From the NCBI GenBank assembly GCA_948567375.1, contig OX419759.1, positions 33,767,493 through 33,831,492 of the forward strand: a DNA stretch of 64,000 nt, in the 5' to 3' direction. The notes under the pieces are model-generated. The model was given only the letters and a program-made list of their open reading frames with translations. It did no database searches and was not told the DNA's origin. The DNA comes from Lunularia cruciata. Taxonomy: Eukaryota > Streptophyta > Marchantiopsida > Lunulariales > Lunulariaceae. This document shows positions 12,945 to 25,254 of this stretch, piece by piece (the first letter of the stretch is position 1; each line of letters opens with the position of its first letter). The translations under genes and the position numbers were made by a program.

Positions 12945-13363
12945 TGTTTGGCTTGCTATCATTGACTTGACTGAGCAAGAGCAAAGAAGATTGATGAAAC
13001 ACCTTGCTGTTTCATGGACCTTGTTGAGGACAGGGACAATCACTTGTCTAGATATGTTCAGTCATTACTAAGGCTAAGTATTAAAGTGACTAGATATCTT
13101 GAGTGGTCAATACTCATGAAGTCCCGCAAGTCAATATTCAGGAGTTCAGTCGGATGACAGTGAAGGACTATCTTTGTTTGTGTGTATATAAATATGTCCA
13201 ATGAGAAATAAAGGTTCAAAGGCTGGTGTGAGCCTGTTTCAGCCCTGGAAGTAGCTTCGGGGACAAGGAGTGAACCACGTTATTTACTGTTGTCCTCTGA
13301 ATATGTTTAATGTGCTTTATGATGTGCTATTGCGAGAGGTCCTGGGGAATGTGTTTACTAACA
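12945..13363 (+). repeat. 3' LTR of the 8.5-13.4 kb Copia element
   Basis: Pairs with 8471-8915. It lacks most of the 5' LTR microsatellite and carries scattered substitutions and short indels. It directly follows the purine-rich stretch AAAAGGTGGAGA. Confidence 0.9.
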
Positions 13364-13374
13364 CTACTCAACAA

Positions 13375-14370
13375 GATGAGCTTCTAAATTGCAATTTCAG
13401 AAGCTGTGTTGTAGGAGGATTCTTAGTCAGTAGAAGAAGATTAGAACCAAGAAACTTATCCCTTTGATATACAGTGTACATGAGGTTATGGTGGGCGCTT
13501 CCACATGTACTGATCTGGTTATACAGGGTATTCGGGGTACTCCAAGTGTGGATCTTCAGGAGATATCGTGATAGTTAAGAATGTTGTAACATGGCTTAAT
13601 TAGTAGAACCAGTAAGAGCTGATAACGTTTGTTCCGACACCTGATTCCTCTCATTGTCTCATGTTCCCTGAGGCGGATTACTTCTCCTCTTCAGGGAACA
13701 TTGTCTTGGTTGATAGAGTTGTGTCTACGAACGTCCTCAAATCAGGAGCCTCCGGTTTCATTGAAATGGTGACATGGTCTAGCCTCTGGTAACAAGTACG
13801 ACAGACAGAGATGATGAGAACGTTGACGTTAATGTTTGCTCCCATTTTCACAATTTGATTTTCAACACGAGCTTCACCAAAATGAGCTTCTAAACGCACT
13901 TTCAAAAGTTGTGTTGCAGGAGAAATCTCAGTCAGTCGTAGAAGAGTACAACTTAAAAAACTTAAACCTTAGATCAGGAAGTTATCTCATTGATCTGTTG
14001 TCTTTACGACATTGCGGTGAGCGCGTGCTTCCATATGTACTGATCTGGTAATACAGGCTATTTGAGGTATTCAAAGTGTGGATATTCAAGCGCTTTGAGA
14101 TATCATGATAGCAGTGCTTAATAAATGGACACAGTAAGATGATAACGTTTTCTTCTCACCTGATACCTCTCAACGTTATTTCTCTACTCCGGAAGAGGGG
14201 AAGCATTCCTAGCCTGACTCTCCTCTAGACTTTTCTTGATGGATAGTGGTGTGATTACCAACGTTCTCAAATCCGTAGCACACGCTTTGATCGAAACTGT
14301 GACATATGTTAGCCTTTTGCAAACTTCTGATGTGATCATCGACGTTAATGTTTACTCCCATTTCACAGTT
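13375..14370. repeat. Diverged tandem duplication, two units of ~500 bp
   Basis: 13375-13880 and 13881-14370 share order and sequence. Both start near ATGAGCTTCTAAA. Both contain CTTCCAYATGTACTGATCTGG, a GTGTGGATMTTCA segment, GATAACGTTT, a CTC-rich stretch with TAGAGTT/TAGTGGT, then ACGTTAATGTTTRCTCCCATTT. Identity is perhaps 70%. A minus-strand open frame in unit 1 (13678-13905) is shifted or stopped in unit 2, so coding is doubtful. It lies just downstream of the Roco gene's 3' end and may be decayed gene sequence. Confidence 0.75.
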
Positions 14371-14622
14371 CGGGATTGGTTGCCACAGGACTCACAGCAA
14401 ATGGTTAGCTTGCATTTTCGTAGCATTTGATACATGTCAGTTACCTTTCATGATGAGGCACTAGGTTTTCAGTTAGAACTGGTTTGGACTTTCTGCAGAA
14501 GACATGAACTTGCGAGTCGCTGAAATATTAAGTGGAGTCTTGTGGAGGAGAAACAATAGACTTCCATTAGCTTCATTAACCCGAGGTCCAGATCTAACAT
14601 TAGGTACATCCTGAGGATTGGC

Positions 14623-17600
14623 TCAAATAGAGACTAATGTATTGTTTTGTATTCCCGTCATCATGCACTCCCAGCATACCCACGCATAGCCACCGGTCTC
14701 TAGATTCCGATATTTAACCTTGTGCATTCGGAAGAGTTCACAATAGTTACCCTGGAGCTGTGGTTCAAGCTTATCTCTCATGCAGGACCAGGCCTCGTTC
14801 ATCTGAGTGCGTGTCAACTTCTCGTCGGATTGGAAGTTCTTCGCAATGAAGTTGGCAATGCCAAGAGGTCGGGATGCCTGAAGGTCGCCAAGCTCTGGTA
14901 CAACTTGTCCCAAGCCCACAGTCATCTGGAGCCCCGCCTTCAAGCTGTAGGCTAAGATCTTCAAAGAGATGACAGAGATGCGCGTCAGCCACTCCTTGTT
15001 TGCTTTCGTTACGGACAGCTCAAAACCGTCCTGGCCTTTAACAATATGATTTCCAGTCGTGGACTCGCACATGAAATGCAAGCGTACTGGAGTGCCAAAC
15101 AGTAGAGTCGCAGTGGCTTTATGCAGTGTAGTCACATCGTCTTTCGTGAAGTAGGGGCGTCTCGGTGTACTGGCTTCCGCCAACGAGGCACTAAAACCAA
15201 CGATGCGATCTACGTTGGACATGATAGACGCTACGGTTGTCTGCAGCTTGTTCTGAATGTCGATTATGTGGCCTAGTTGGACCTTTATTCCTAGCACGAT
15301 TTGCTTTACCTCTTCCACCCCAGACTGTACCTTATCCAATTTATTCTCCAGTCTTTCCAATGCTTTTCCCACCTGAAGGAAAGAAGGATCCGAACAAGAA
15401 ACACTTCCAGGAGTAGCATGGCTAGCTTGAATTTCGACGTTGGATAGTGTTGAACTCAAACCAGAAGGAACCTGCCATTCAGGTTCAGCCGATGCTTCTC
15501 GATCCACTTGGACCAAAATTTTCTCAGCATCTTCTAAAATTTGACCGCGCCTAGTATGAATCCTCCGTAACATGTCCACCACATCGATTCTACCCAAGAG
15601 GTCACTGGCAAGCTCACTACCTGCACGCAACTCACACTGGTCCTCTGACGGCCATGAGTGTTCGTACTTCAGCAGAGATTCTTCATATGGAGGTTGGAGG
15701 TTGTGGCTTTGTTGCAGAAGAGACTCAACATCGTTCTCAAACTGCTGCCTCAGGTGATCAATCAGGATGGCCTGTTTCTCTCCTCGATGCTCAAACGGAG
15801 TGAGGTTTTCTACACATGCAGTTCGAAGGATGCCCAAGATCAAAACGACCCCGGGACAGCCTTTAGAGGAAGAACAGAAAGTTATTATCTCATTGATGAC
15901 TTTGATCATCACAAACTGTCTTGCAACATCTGGGGCCTTGTTCTCCGATCCTTTGACTAAGATGTCAACATGATTCTGCACAATTTCATGACGTTGACGT
16001 TGCTCCACAATGATCTCATGGCCATCGATGATGAACTGAACGTAGCCACGAGAACATGTCACGTCCACGTTCGCTGCGTCCTTGAGCTTTCTCCGCAAAG
16101 TAATCTAGTACGCAAAAAAAGAAATCATACACACGTGTGAAAAAAACCATAAGTCCGAGTCTCTCTAACCGTCAATGCCCAGGCGTGACTACTGTGGATA
16201 GGATTGTATTCGTGGTACCCTACTAGAACCTTCTTTCAGCATAGCTACTATAAACCACTCTCGTGTTCTGTTGATAATTGTGCCGTTGCATCTAAGTAAG
16301 ATTGTTAAGACGTCTGATTGTCGACATGTACACAGTGCATGCCGATTTCGAACAAATGGTGACATCAGGACATGCATATAACTTGGAAAACGAATTTCGA
16401 TAAAATTGCTGCTTCAGGACCATCAGTGCTAAGTTTTACCTGTAGCCGAGCAAAAAAGGCCGAAGTCAGTGATGTTCTCGGGTCTCGGCATTGCAATCGA
16501 AAGCCCAAATAATGATGCTTGTCGGTGGGCGCAGAACTCCATGACGGTCGGAGATCAGCATCTGTTTTACCCTTGCGGACAATGTGTGGGATGAAATACT
16601 GAGTTTTGACTGGTCCAGAACCATCATCTACTTTGAAACTCAATTCTAGTTGTACTAGAAGACTCTTGAGGCTCTTCATGGTCACGGAGTTCCTTTTCGA
16701 CCGCATTTCCTTGTCCACGATAGGCTGCAGAATTTGTTCCAGAACACATTCGCTAACAAATCCAGATCCACTGAATTGAGCGGTATTGGGAGTTGGACTT
16801 CTATCTGCGTTGACATGATCATAAGGTTGTGCTTGAAAGTTATGTCCGCCTGTGATCAGCTCACCTAAGAAAGTTTGGGAAAGCCAATTTGGAGATACTA
16901 CTACTAGACGAGAATCAGGAATGCGAACAATACTCCCCACGTCATGCAAGTAGGAGGTGATTGCATTCAAAACATCGCTTAGCTTCGAATCTTTCTTAGC
17001 TCCTAAATCTTTCAGACTATCTACTTTCGCTAAGCAGAAAGTGTGAAAATCTGCAAGCTCGCAGATGGGGAAGTTTGGTATGGCTAGGTGATCGCGTGCT
17101 AGAACCGAGCTAAGTTCCATACAAACTTCAGGGACAGCTTGAAACCGTTCTTGAAACTGGGTTTTGAAGATGTCAAGAACCTGGTCCAATACAGGAGAAA
17201 CATGCTTTCTACTTGTAGCATCAAGGTAGAAAGGACCAGCATTGAGCTCCGGCAACAGCTCAATTACATCGTGGAATTCCTCCCGCAAATCGTTCATTGT
17301 TCTGCTCGCCCACTCCGGTTTGTGAACATTCGATTTCATCAAATCGCGATGGGTAACAACCACAAGTACTTGTGGGAGACTAGAGCCCATCATTTGGGAG
17401 TTGGAGATGATGAACATGAGCCATTCTCGCAGCTCCTTGCGCAGTGACAACTCAGGGTCAAGTTTGATTTGCTTCTTTTCCTTCACTCTATCAAACGGGC
17501 TGAATACGAACAGGAAGATGGATGGTTGAGGCGCCTGCGGAAACAGCAAGTCCTGGAGTGCTCGAAAGATGTGATGGCCAGCCATATCCCATATGGCAAT

Positions 17601-19844
17601 TTGCATCTCGTCATCATTTTTCAGCAACTCGATCTCGATGCCTTTGGTTCTCCACAACCACGCGTCCTTCATTTTCTTCCTCCACTCGAGTTGGTCGCGA
17701 ACTACTCGCATCATCGTCTTCCTCAGCTGCGTCTTTCCTGTGGAGAAAAAAGATTTCCCATTCAGATCCATACGAAGGCGGGATTCAGATCCATACGAAG
17801 GCGGGATAGTAGAACTCTTTCCGTTTCGAATAGAACCGGGCATAGTGAAATTCTCTCGATATTTAAAGAATGTATTCAAATATTGTAGAATGTTCATAGT
17901 TCAAGATTATTAAGAAGTTCATGTTATTATTTTAAATATAAATAATTATTATTATTATATTAATATTTAAATTTAATTATTATTTAATTAAAAATTATAA
18001 ATATAAATAATTATTAATTCATATTATAAAATAAATTATAAATAAATATTTTTCAAAACAAAAATTTATAATTAAAATTTCTTATAAAAAGTTTATCTAT
18101 AACAATAATTAAATGAACGTAAATCGAACATGAGATCATCTTTACCTCCATGAGGCGAGCCACATAGGAAAAGGCGCCCAACTCTTGGGCTGTTAAATTT
18201 CAGGTTCGCACCTTTCAGAACAGCAAAATATGACTCAAGTTTCGCGTTCCGCGCCAGAGCCCTATCGACCGATGCTCGTTCACTAGCCTGCAAGCCCCAA
18301 TCAATTGATCTCAAAGTAGAATTGACCTGCAATAAACCCATAAGGGTTTTGACAACAGTACCAGAGGGATATAAATCCGTGGAGCCTTCACTATTGACGA
18401 GAAGTTTGATGGAAGAGATGCTTGTGTTAAACCGTAACGACTGTCGCAGCCGTAGTATCGAAGAATCTTCAATAGAGGGTTTATCTTCCGAGTATCTACT
18501 GCTCTCTACGATGATAGGGTTCCGGCATGATGTCCTGCTGCTGCTGACAGTGTGGTATTCACATAACGGACTGTTATCTCTGTCAGAAAAGAACGGTCCA
18601 CTTATACAAAGTGCCGGCCAACCGAAAGGACCCAGTGCTGTTCGACATGTAATATTACAGCCACACTCTAAAGTTTCATAGGGATTGAGTTGATTTCTCC
18701 ACGTGGCACAGCTAAAAGTTATTGATCTTATAGAAAAATAATTTTGTAAATTTTCTATCCAGAAAGACATATCATTTTCACTAACATATCTATTTGACAT
18801 ATCACATCGAATATCAATAAATGGAACTCTAGTATTTTTCCATGAAAATAAATCTTTTAACCCCTCGAATTGACATTCGAACTTTTCCTTCGAACTTTCC
18901 ACTGTCACAGCTAAGGATTGAAGAGTAGTATTTGATTGCAAAGCTAGGCCGATCTCCCTCCAACGGCCGCGACTCCTAGTGAGACTAAGATCGCATCCGT
19001 ACACAAACCGGATGTGCTTCGGTGACCTTTTCAGGGTCAAGAGTTGGGGTAGAAACTCTCCAAGCTCGTCAGCTTCCATTGTCAGATGTAACTTCTTAAT
19101 CGATCGGTTGCAATCGATTCCCGTGAAAACACTCCGCAACAGCTCGAGCCAGCCCTTCCTCTTCCTCCACCCAGAAATATCGGTGGTACGGTGTAGCTGG
19201 ATGTCTAGGTATTCAAGACTCGTAGCACCCCGCACTAGCGCCTCCGCCAAGACGTTTACCTCGTGGGCGCTCAAGTCGTCGACGGCGTGGAAGATAACAC
19301 TAAGTAGATTAGGAGCATTGGCGATCACCTTCGCTATATCGTTTGTCATGTTGGGCCCTAGCCAAATCCCACAAATCTCCAGGGCAGGATTGACCGACAG
19401 TTGCTTTATTAAATCCGCCCTTTCGTTCACGGTGAGTATCTCGTATGCCTTCTTTTTAAAAGGAAAGCTCCACAGCCCGTTCAAGTTACCAAGAGCATGT
19501 AAGGATCTCTGGCGCACCTCACTTATCGAATTTAACTTATCGATTTCGGAAAAGAAACCTTCGTAATCAATACAAGTCTCTGAGAACTTGCCCATCAGAT
19601 CATCGTAGTCCACCCAGTTCGAGGAAACACCCCGCATGTGAGGCGCGCCGCCCCGTCGAAAGTTCGCCAAGACGCTACGGAGATAACCTGGTAGCTCTTT
19701 GTGATCGATATCTCCTCCCCCGCCTTCCCCTTCCTGGAGATTGCTGATGGTGCTCGAAGGGTCCTCACCGATTGCAAGAGACTTTGACGATTCGTTTGAC
19801 AGCTTCACAGTCGAGCCGCTTGAATCCCCGTTTAGACCCGCCAT
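14623..19844 (-). CDS. LRR-Roc-COR (Roco) protein, TORNADO1-like, three exons, intact
   Basis: Exons on the minus strand are 19844-18146, 17737-16440 and 16104-14623. Both introns (17738-18145 and 16105-16439) have GT-AG ends, and splicing keeps one frame of 1492 codons plus stop. Exon 1 encodes a Ser/Gly-rich start followed by leucine-rich repeat-like sequence to about residue 555. The Roc GTPase P-loop GSPHGGKT (about 562-569) is assembled across the first intron, a strong check on the splice call. Switch II is WDMAGHH (about 616-622) and the base-binding motif is THRD (about 695-698). A COR-like region follows to about residue 1000. Exon 3 adds a linker, a predicted coiled coil (about 1244-1300) and a C-terminal domain. 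Roco proteins are GTPases that dimerise through COR; the plant member TORNADO1 acts in leaf and root patterning. Family and domain order are well supported; the function here is inferred. The Met at 19844 is the first in this frame before the LRR region. Confidence 0.9.
17738..18145 (-). other. Roco intron 1, with a perfect 23 bp tandem duplication
   Basis: The intron interrupts the P-loop codons. It is AT-rich (17915-18115) but carries an exact 23-base direct duplication at 17761-17783 and 17784-17806, 24 bases inside the acceptor. The acceptor tract is TTTTTTCTCCACAG. Confidence 0.85.
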
Positions 19845-20930
19845 ACCCTCACTTCACAAAGCTTCTGGACGGTAAAGCTGTCGGCACCACTAACTATGAA
19901 TGATCTCGTTGTGCTACTAAGATTTCGAACAAAAACGAAATGTCGTTCTTGGTACGCGCAATCGTTCACTTCAGATCTGAAGAAAGTAGTGTCACATATC
20001 GTGTAGTACTGGAAGATATTGAAATTATCGTAGATTTTTTCACGGCTTTTGACACATTTCATCCCATATTGGCGTTTCCAGTCATGATTGCGTCCGACGC
20101 TGTTTGATTGACTGCAATCCCCCTGCATCAATAATATCTTCTTCTTTGGAAGAAAAATCAGTGGGATATCTCCACAGCGGACAGTCAGATACACTATCAC
20201 GCTATCACACTATCGAGGTGACTTACAAGTCAGGAAACAGTCAGGAAGCTCACCAACGAGTTCGACGAAGTCAGAAGTTTGTGTGGCTTTATAGCCCTTT
20301 TAGCTTGAATGCAACTCTGCGTGAACAAGAAGTAACACTCCCACCTTTTCCTAGAATAGCACCAATATGTGCATACTTTATGGAGCGGAACGGCATATGC
20401 ATCATGTATAGTGGAATATTAATATTAACCAGAAATCATATACGTTCACCTGCTGTTGTCGTCTCCAAGGATTCGTTGATCATCCTTTCTTCAGTGGAAT
20501 TGGCTCCCGTCATCTCGGGTATGATGCATATTATAACCAACATTTATAAGAATTAAAGATTAGAACTATGATAATTATAAGTTTAGACTATTTTCAAAAT
20601 TTTCACATTTCCATTCTGGTTCGATTTACCCTTCCACTGACTTTGTGCTTTTATTTATTTCTACTTCTATTTCATTGCAATTTCTTTTTTCTTTTGCATG
20701 GTTTTTCCTCCAAATTGCTGGTTATGAAAGTATGGACAAGGTAGGGTTTACGCGTTTTAGCCAAGAATTCCCTCGCTTGATCCACATACTCTTCTCTTAT
20801 CTTTGTGTGTGTATGTGTGTTTCTTTTCCTTTTGTCAGCATTGGGCTTGACTTCCCTTTTGTCATATTTTCTATCTCATCCTTCAACCCAATAAATATGA
20901 AGTGGAGGTTGGCAGCTGGCCGGACATCGT
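19845..20930. other. Roco 5' flank and spacer
   Basis: Upstream of the Roco start. A minus-strand frame ending at 19832 overlaps the Roco start in another frame; its content is not protein-like, so I read it as leader. No clear TATA box was identified. 20570-20930 is C/T-rich with no gene. Confidence 0.5.
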
Positions 20931-20939
20931 TACCAGTCC

Positions 20940-22310
20940 TAAATACTTTGTACGGGTAGTGGGGGGTATTATGTTTCCACTAAGCTCAAGAAAGAACTCT
21001 ACCTCTCTCAACCTGAAGGAAATCAAGTGCAAGGTGTTAAAGATTTGCTTTGGAGAATGGAGAAGGCACTTGATAAGCCCAGGTAGTAGAATGTGAAATC
21101 TCATGTTCAAGAAGCTCAATTTGAATCAAATTATCAGACATGAAGCAAATTTGTACAAGAAGACATCGTCTAAATGAATTAGTCTTGTAATTCTGTATAT
21201 AGATGACTTAATCACCATCGGGGACCAAATTATGATGTAGACTTATACAACTGTGGACATCATTTGAATGAATTTCTTTTATGTAGGATGACTTAATAAT
21301 TATTCCGGTTGATGATAAAGGATTTAGAATCTAAGAATTGGTCTCTCCGCATCTTCCGGAATGGAAGATATTGGGATTACGAATGAGTGTCCTAGTTTGG
21401 AAGTAAGGATGAGAGTAGATCGAACATATCTCACCTGAGAATATTATATTGACTCGATCTTGCCCAAATACAAGATAGAGGATTGCAAAGGAGCTCCACA
21501 CTATTGAGGACTTAGAAACTAATCTTTGATTGAGTGGGAGAAATGCGGGATGAGAATCTACACAAAAGAATGGTTGGATATTTTATTTACGTGACTCTAT
21601 CAAGGCCAAATGTAGCATACGCAGTGTCACAGATTAGTAAATCTATTGCAAGACCCTATAAGTCATACACAAAGCAAGTTGTTTCTCACTTTAAAGGCAC
21701 CAATCTTTTGGTTTGGTGCCTTTAAAATAACTCAACATCAAAAAAATTTATCTCTGGTTATGCATTTACTTTAGGCTGTGCAGCCATAAGTGATTTTAAT
21801 GAGAAACAACCAATTGTTCTGTTGAGCTCTACCAAGGTTGAGTATCAGGTTTTCACAAATGCACCATGTGAGGTAATTTGGTCAAGAAGACTTCTGTTAG
21901 AGATTGGGTTCTGGAAGAGAGAACCTACTGTAGTCTTTGGAGACAACTTGAGCTTAATTTATCTCACACTCTATTGGTTATTACACTCTAGGACAAAGTG
22001 TTTAGACACCCAATATCATTTTGTATGTGAAAGGATAAAAGCTATGAGATTGATGTCACCTGGTATTCAGGAGAATACCAAGCGGCACGTTATTTTACGA
22101 AAGGTCTACCTACGGGCTAAATTCAGAAACTTTTGATTTCAAAGTTATCATAAAAAGAATAATGAATAGCATTCTGTAAGAACATAATAACTTATCGATT
22201 CAGAAAGTATACAGTAAGTAAGTAGGTAGGAGTGTGACATTAATAGTTTATTATTTCGACATGAAGATTTCAATGGTTCAGCACCATCCTACTGCGTTTG
22301 CCCTATCTAG
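20940..22310 (+). mobile_element. Copia fragment: RT/RNase H remnant and start of its 3' LTR
   Basis: A broken frame gives ELYLSQPEGNQVQGVKDLL (RT), then VGYFIYVTLSRPNVAYAVSQ (21570-21640), GYAFTLGCAAISDFNEKQP and LLSSTKVEYQ (RNase H, 21750-21850), and the end region near 22090-22136. From about 22150 it matches the LTR-like DNA at 48100-48490. The same family is present, more decayed, at 47.3-48.5 kb. Confidence 0.82.
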
Positions 22311-22390
22311 TCGAGTATAAACAAGGCGACCGCGTCGGGAAAAACGAAGGATGGGAAGACCCCATCAAGCCGAGTCGAGTCGAGTGGGAG

Positions 22391-22514
22391 TGGGATTTGG
22401 TCAATGGACTTCTGGAATGATGTACTAAAGTGACGCGTTTTATTTGGTTACATGGGATTTGGTCAATGGACTTCTGGAATGATGTACTAAAGTGACGCGT
22501 TTTATTTGGTTACA
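22391..22514. repeat. Perfect tandem duplication of 62 bp
   Basis: 22391-22452 and 22453-22514 are identical or nearly so, starting TGGGATTTGGTCAATGG and ending TTTGGTTACA. Such identity implies a recent event (or an assembly artefact) in otherwise aged DNA. Confidence 0.95.
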
Positions 22515-24370
22515 GAGCAGTGATTTTGTTGAATACTTAAACCTACCCTTTACAGTATCAGAAAAGAAGTACAGCTTTTCAACTTTCTGGCTTTTTTTAT
22601 TCTTTCTTCATCAAGTTGTAGAATATGAAGAAGCTCCAGGACACGTGTATGGGGCAAAGAACAGCTGCAGCGGAAGACAGCTTTTTGCGGACTGTGGCCG
22701 TAGGCGGACACGTAATGATGACGAGTGGGATTGATATCTGATCTCGAAGCACTGGAAACTTGCATCAAGTCGTAGCTGGACCGAGTCGCTACTAGAAGGA
22801 CCACGGCCAGAAGCGTAGTCGTAAGATACTCACTGCCCAACAGCTACTACGCTGGAGATCGCTAGCATCCAATTGGCTTGCTCTCGCTTCTTAATCTGCT
22901 GGTGTCGTCAGGAAACCAAGACTGTAAAAACACGTGTCCATGTTTATGCACTCAATCATGTCAGTTTGTTTCTTCGTTAAATTTTAGTGAACTTAAAACA
23001 CACTTTCAATAGTATTGCTGCAAACTTGTCTTGGATAATACGTTTGTGTTTTATGCACCACGTTATGTACGGTTCAATTCATCACAAAGATATGTATGAC
23101 GCAATTTATCACAAAAGTGCTTTACACTTGTATTCGTATTGGTGTATTTGTATCGCGCTTCCGACCTTCAAAACATGAGTCACATCATTATATGTAAAAC
23201 GTAGAAGATCCAAAGCATGCCATGCCATGGTATTGTCATGATAGTCACCTTATAATATGTAAAATGTAAATGATTTTAGGTATTATTTTAAATATATGAA
23301 AAATATAATAATTGTAGAATTTAAATAATAAAAAGTTATTAAATATTATTATAATTTAGAATATATATTTAATTATATCTATTAGTTTTTAATATAATAT
23401 GTAGTATATTATTTAAAAAATATTTATATTATTTTAATTAATTTGAATAAATTGTATATAAAAATGATTATTAATTTTAAATTAATTTTTTTTAAAATAA
23501 TAATATATAATTTAAATATTTTATTTTACATATTTTGAAGTTTAATTATCTATTTAAAAATTATTTTCAAAATTTTTAAATATATTTTGATTTTTACTCT
23601 ATTAATAAAAATATCTATATAAATATATTTTTTGTTGATATATTTAGTACATTAAATATAAAATTATTTCAAATATTACCAAACCAATTTTCATTTTTAA
23701 ATCGTGTATTTAATTATTGATTCTAAAATTTTAGAATTTATTTTAATTTTTATTCTATTAATTAAAATATTTTTTTGATAATATTTTTATCTGATCTATT
23801 TTGAACATAATGTATAATATTATTCTAGATGTTATCAAATCAAATTTCACATCTAAATCATATGGTTAGCTCTTGGTATTACATCGGGTCTACGTTTGAA
23901 AGTTATACGAGAGTATGGAGATAGAAGAAGAAAAGGAGAGACTTGAGAAAATATCTATAATTCCCAAAGGTTCTCTAGCATATAGCACTCTAGTGAATAG
24001 TAGATTCTCTTTGTTTTTCAATTCAATTCCATTGACACCTAGATTGAAGACTATGAAGAATGGAGTAGAAAGTTATGAAGATTTTTAGTTTTTTTTGGGT
24101 TTAGAGTGATCATTATACATTGAGAGTGATGGGTCAGGAATATTATAAGTTAAAAAAAACTTATCCTTCAATATGCTCATCCCTAACAACTTTATTGCTT
24201 GACATGGATCTCTGGTTTCTTAAGGCTCGAAAATAACTACTTTGGTCAAGGTGGAGAAATGGCAAAAGGCTTCACAACACCAAGTCTTACAGAATCATCG
24301 TGGCCTTGCCATGGGTGTGCAATAACAAAAACTTGGGTGGCATTAGCAATTTCTTTTATAAATATTTCAA
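22515..24370. other. Spacer; no gene confirmed
   Basis: A minus-strand frame at 22550-22840 has a hydrophobic start resembling a signal peptide, but it has no in-frame ATG. 23036-23070 (CACCACGTTATGTACG) recurs at 50845-50880. 23270-23860 is extremely AT-rich. Nothing else is recognised. Confidence 0.5.
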
Positions 24371-24374
24371 TAAA

Positions 24375-24910
24375 GTGCAAGAAAACCCTTGTCTAAATGA
24401 CAATGCATATCCACGTTAGACAAACGTTCCTTGTCTAAACAAAAATGTGTATCCATGTTAGAGAAACCTGTCCAGTTTAGACTATGGATTAAGTGCAAGA
24501 AGTTCCTTGTCTAAACAACAATGCATATCCATGTCAGACAAACGTTCTTTGTCTAAAAAAAAGGTGTATCCATGTTAGAGAAACCTGTCCAGTTTAGACA
24601 ATGTGTTAAGTGCAAGAAGTTCCGTGTCTAAATAACAATGCATATCCATGTTAGACAAACGTTCCTTGTCTAAACAAAAATGTGTATCCATGTTAGAAAA
24701 AACCTGTCCTGTTTAGACAATGTGTTAAGTGCAAGAAGTTCCTTGTCTAACAACAATGCATATCCATGTTGGACAAACGTTCCTTGTCTAAACAAAATGT
24801 GTATCCATGTTAGAAAAACCTGTCCAGTTTACACAATGTGTTCCGCGCAAGAAGTTCCTTGTCTTAACAACAATGCATATCCATGTTAGAAAAATGTGTC
24901 CAGTTTAGAC
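24375..24910. repeat. Tandem minisatellite, ~118 bp x about 4.5
   Basis: Units begin near 24375, 24493, 24610, 24729 and 24846 with GTGCAAGAA (GCGCAAGAA in the last). Each carries GCATATCCATGTTAGACAAA, CGTTCCTTGTCTAAAC, GTGTATCCATGTTAG and CTGTCCAGTTTAGAC. TTAGACAA and TTGTCTAA face each other across 7 bases, making a perfect 8 bp stem in most units. The apparent plus-strand reading frame across it is a by-product of the repeat. Confidence 0.93.
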
Positions 24911-24929
24911 AACATGCATGGTGTTCTAC

Positions 24930-25150
24930 AAATTGGCTAGTGCAATCCATAGGAGAACAATCACACTAGTCGATGATTTTTCTTATGCTCCTCTTGTTTG
25001 TGACCATATGACTTACATAGCTTAGATATCTTAGATGTTATACTGCAGATGCTTCTTATCTACGTTATTGGGGCTTAGCTCATTTTACCCATATGTTTTT
25101 TCCTTGTATGGCTTGATGGGATTTTCTCCTCCTTCTTGTAATCCCTGTGA
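24930..25150 (+). mobile_element. Copia integrase scrap and a dispersed repeat
   Basis: RRTITLVDDFSY (about 24950-24990) resembles the Copia integrase core around its second Asp. 25065-25145 (ATTGGGGCTTAGCTCATTTTACC...CTTGATGGGATTTTC) matches 63090-63160, where it lies inside another Copia remnant. Confidence 0.55.
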
Positions 25151-25254
25151 CCCCTTCCTAAAGAACAGGAAGGTATTGGTTCTTTCCTATACATCTTAAA
25201 TTATCCTGACTAGAGCAGGCTATTCTATTGCTAAATTAGGCGTAATAGACATCA

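Larger units (their letters stand above)
8471..13363 (+). mobile_element. Ty1-copia LTR retrotransposon, near full length, inactive
   Basis: A 4.9 kb element with two LTRs, a primer-binding site, a polyprotein region in gag-protease-integrase-RT-RNase H order (Copia order) and a purine-rich tract (about 12930-12940) before the 3' LTR. LTRs start TGTTTGGCTTG and end ACTAACA. LTR divergence looks like 10-15%, so the insertion is old. No matching target-site duplication is visible (TGATA on the left, CTACT on the right). The left flank 8440-8470 resembles 13860-13885, suggesting insertion inside the tandem duplication that follows. Confidence 0.92.

Noticed and set aside
17139-17913. Plus-strand frames over the Roco exons
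   Set aside because: Antisense shadows of the minus-strand Roco coding sequence.
18979-19566. 195-codon plus frame
   Set aside because: Antisense shadow of Roco exon 1; Ser/Arg-rich with no domain.
22550-22840. Minus frame with a signal-peptide-like start
   Set aside because: It begins at TTG, not ATG; the nearby in-frame ATG belongs to another frame that stops at once.
24680-24889. Cysteine-rich repeated peptide
   Set aside because: It is only the minisatellite read in one frame; the unit is not a multiple of three throughout.
24375-24910. CRISPR-like array
   Set aside because: A plain tandem repeat with no distinct spacers, in eukaryotic DNA.
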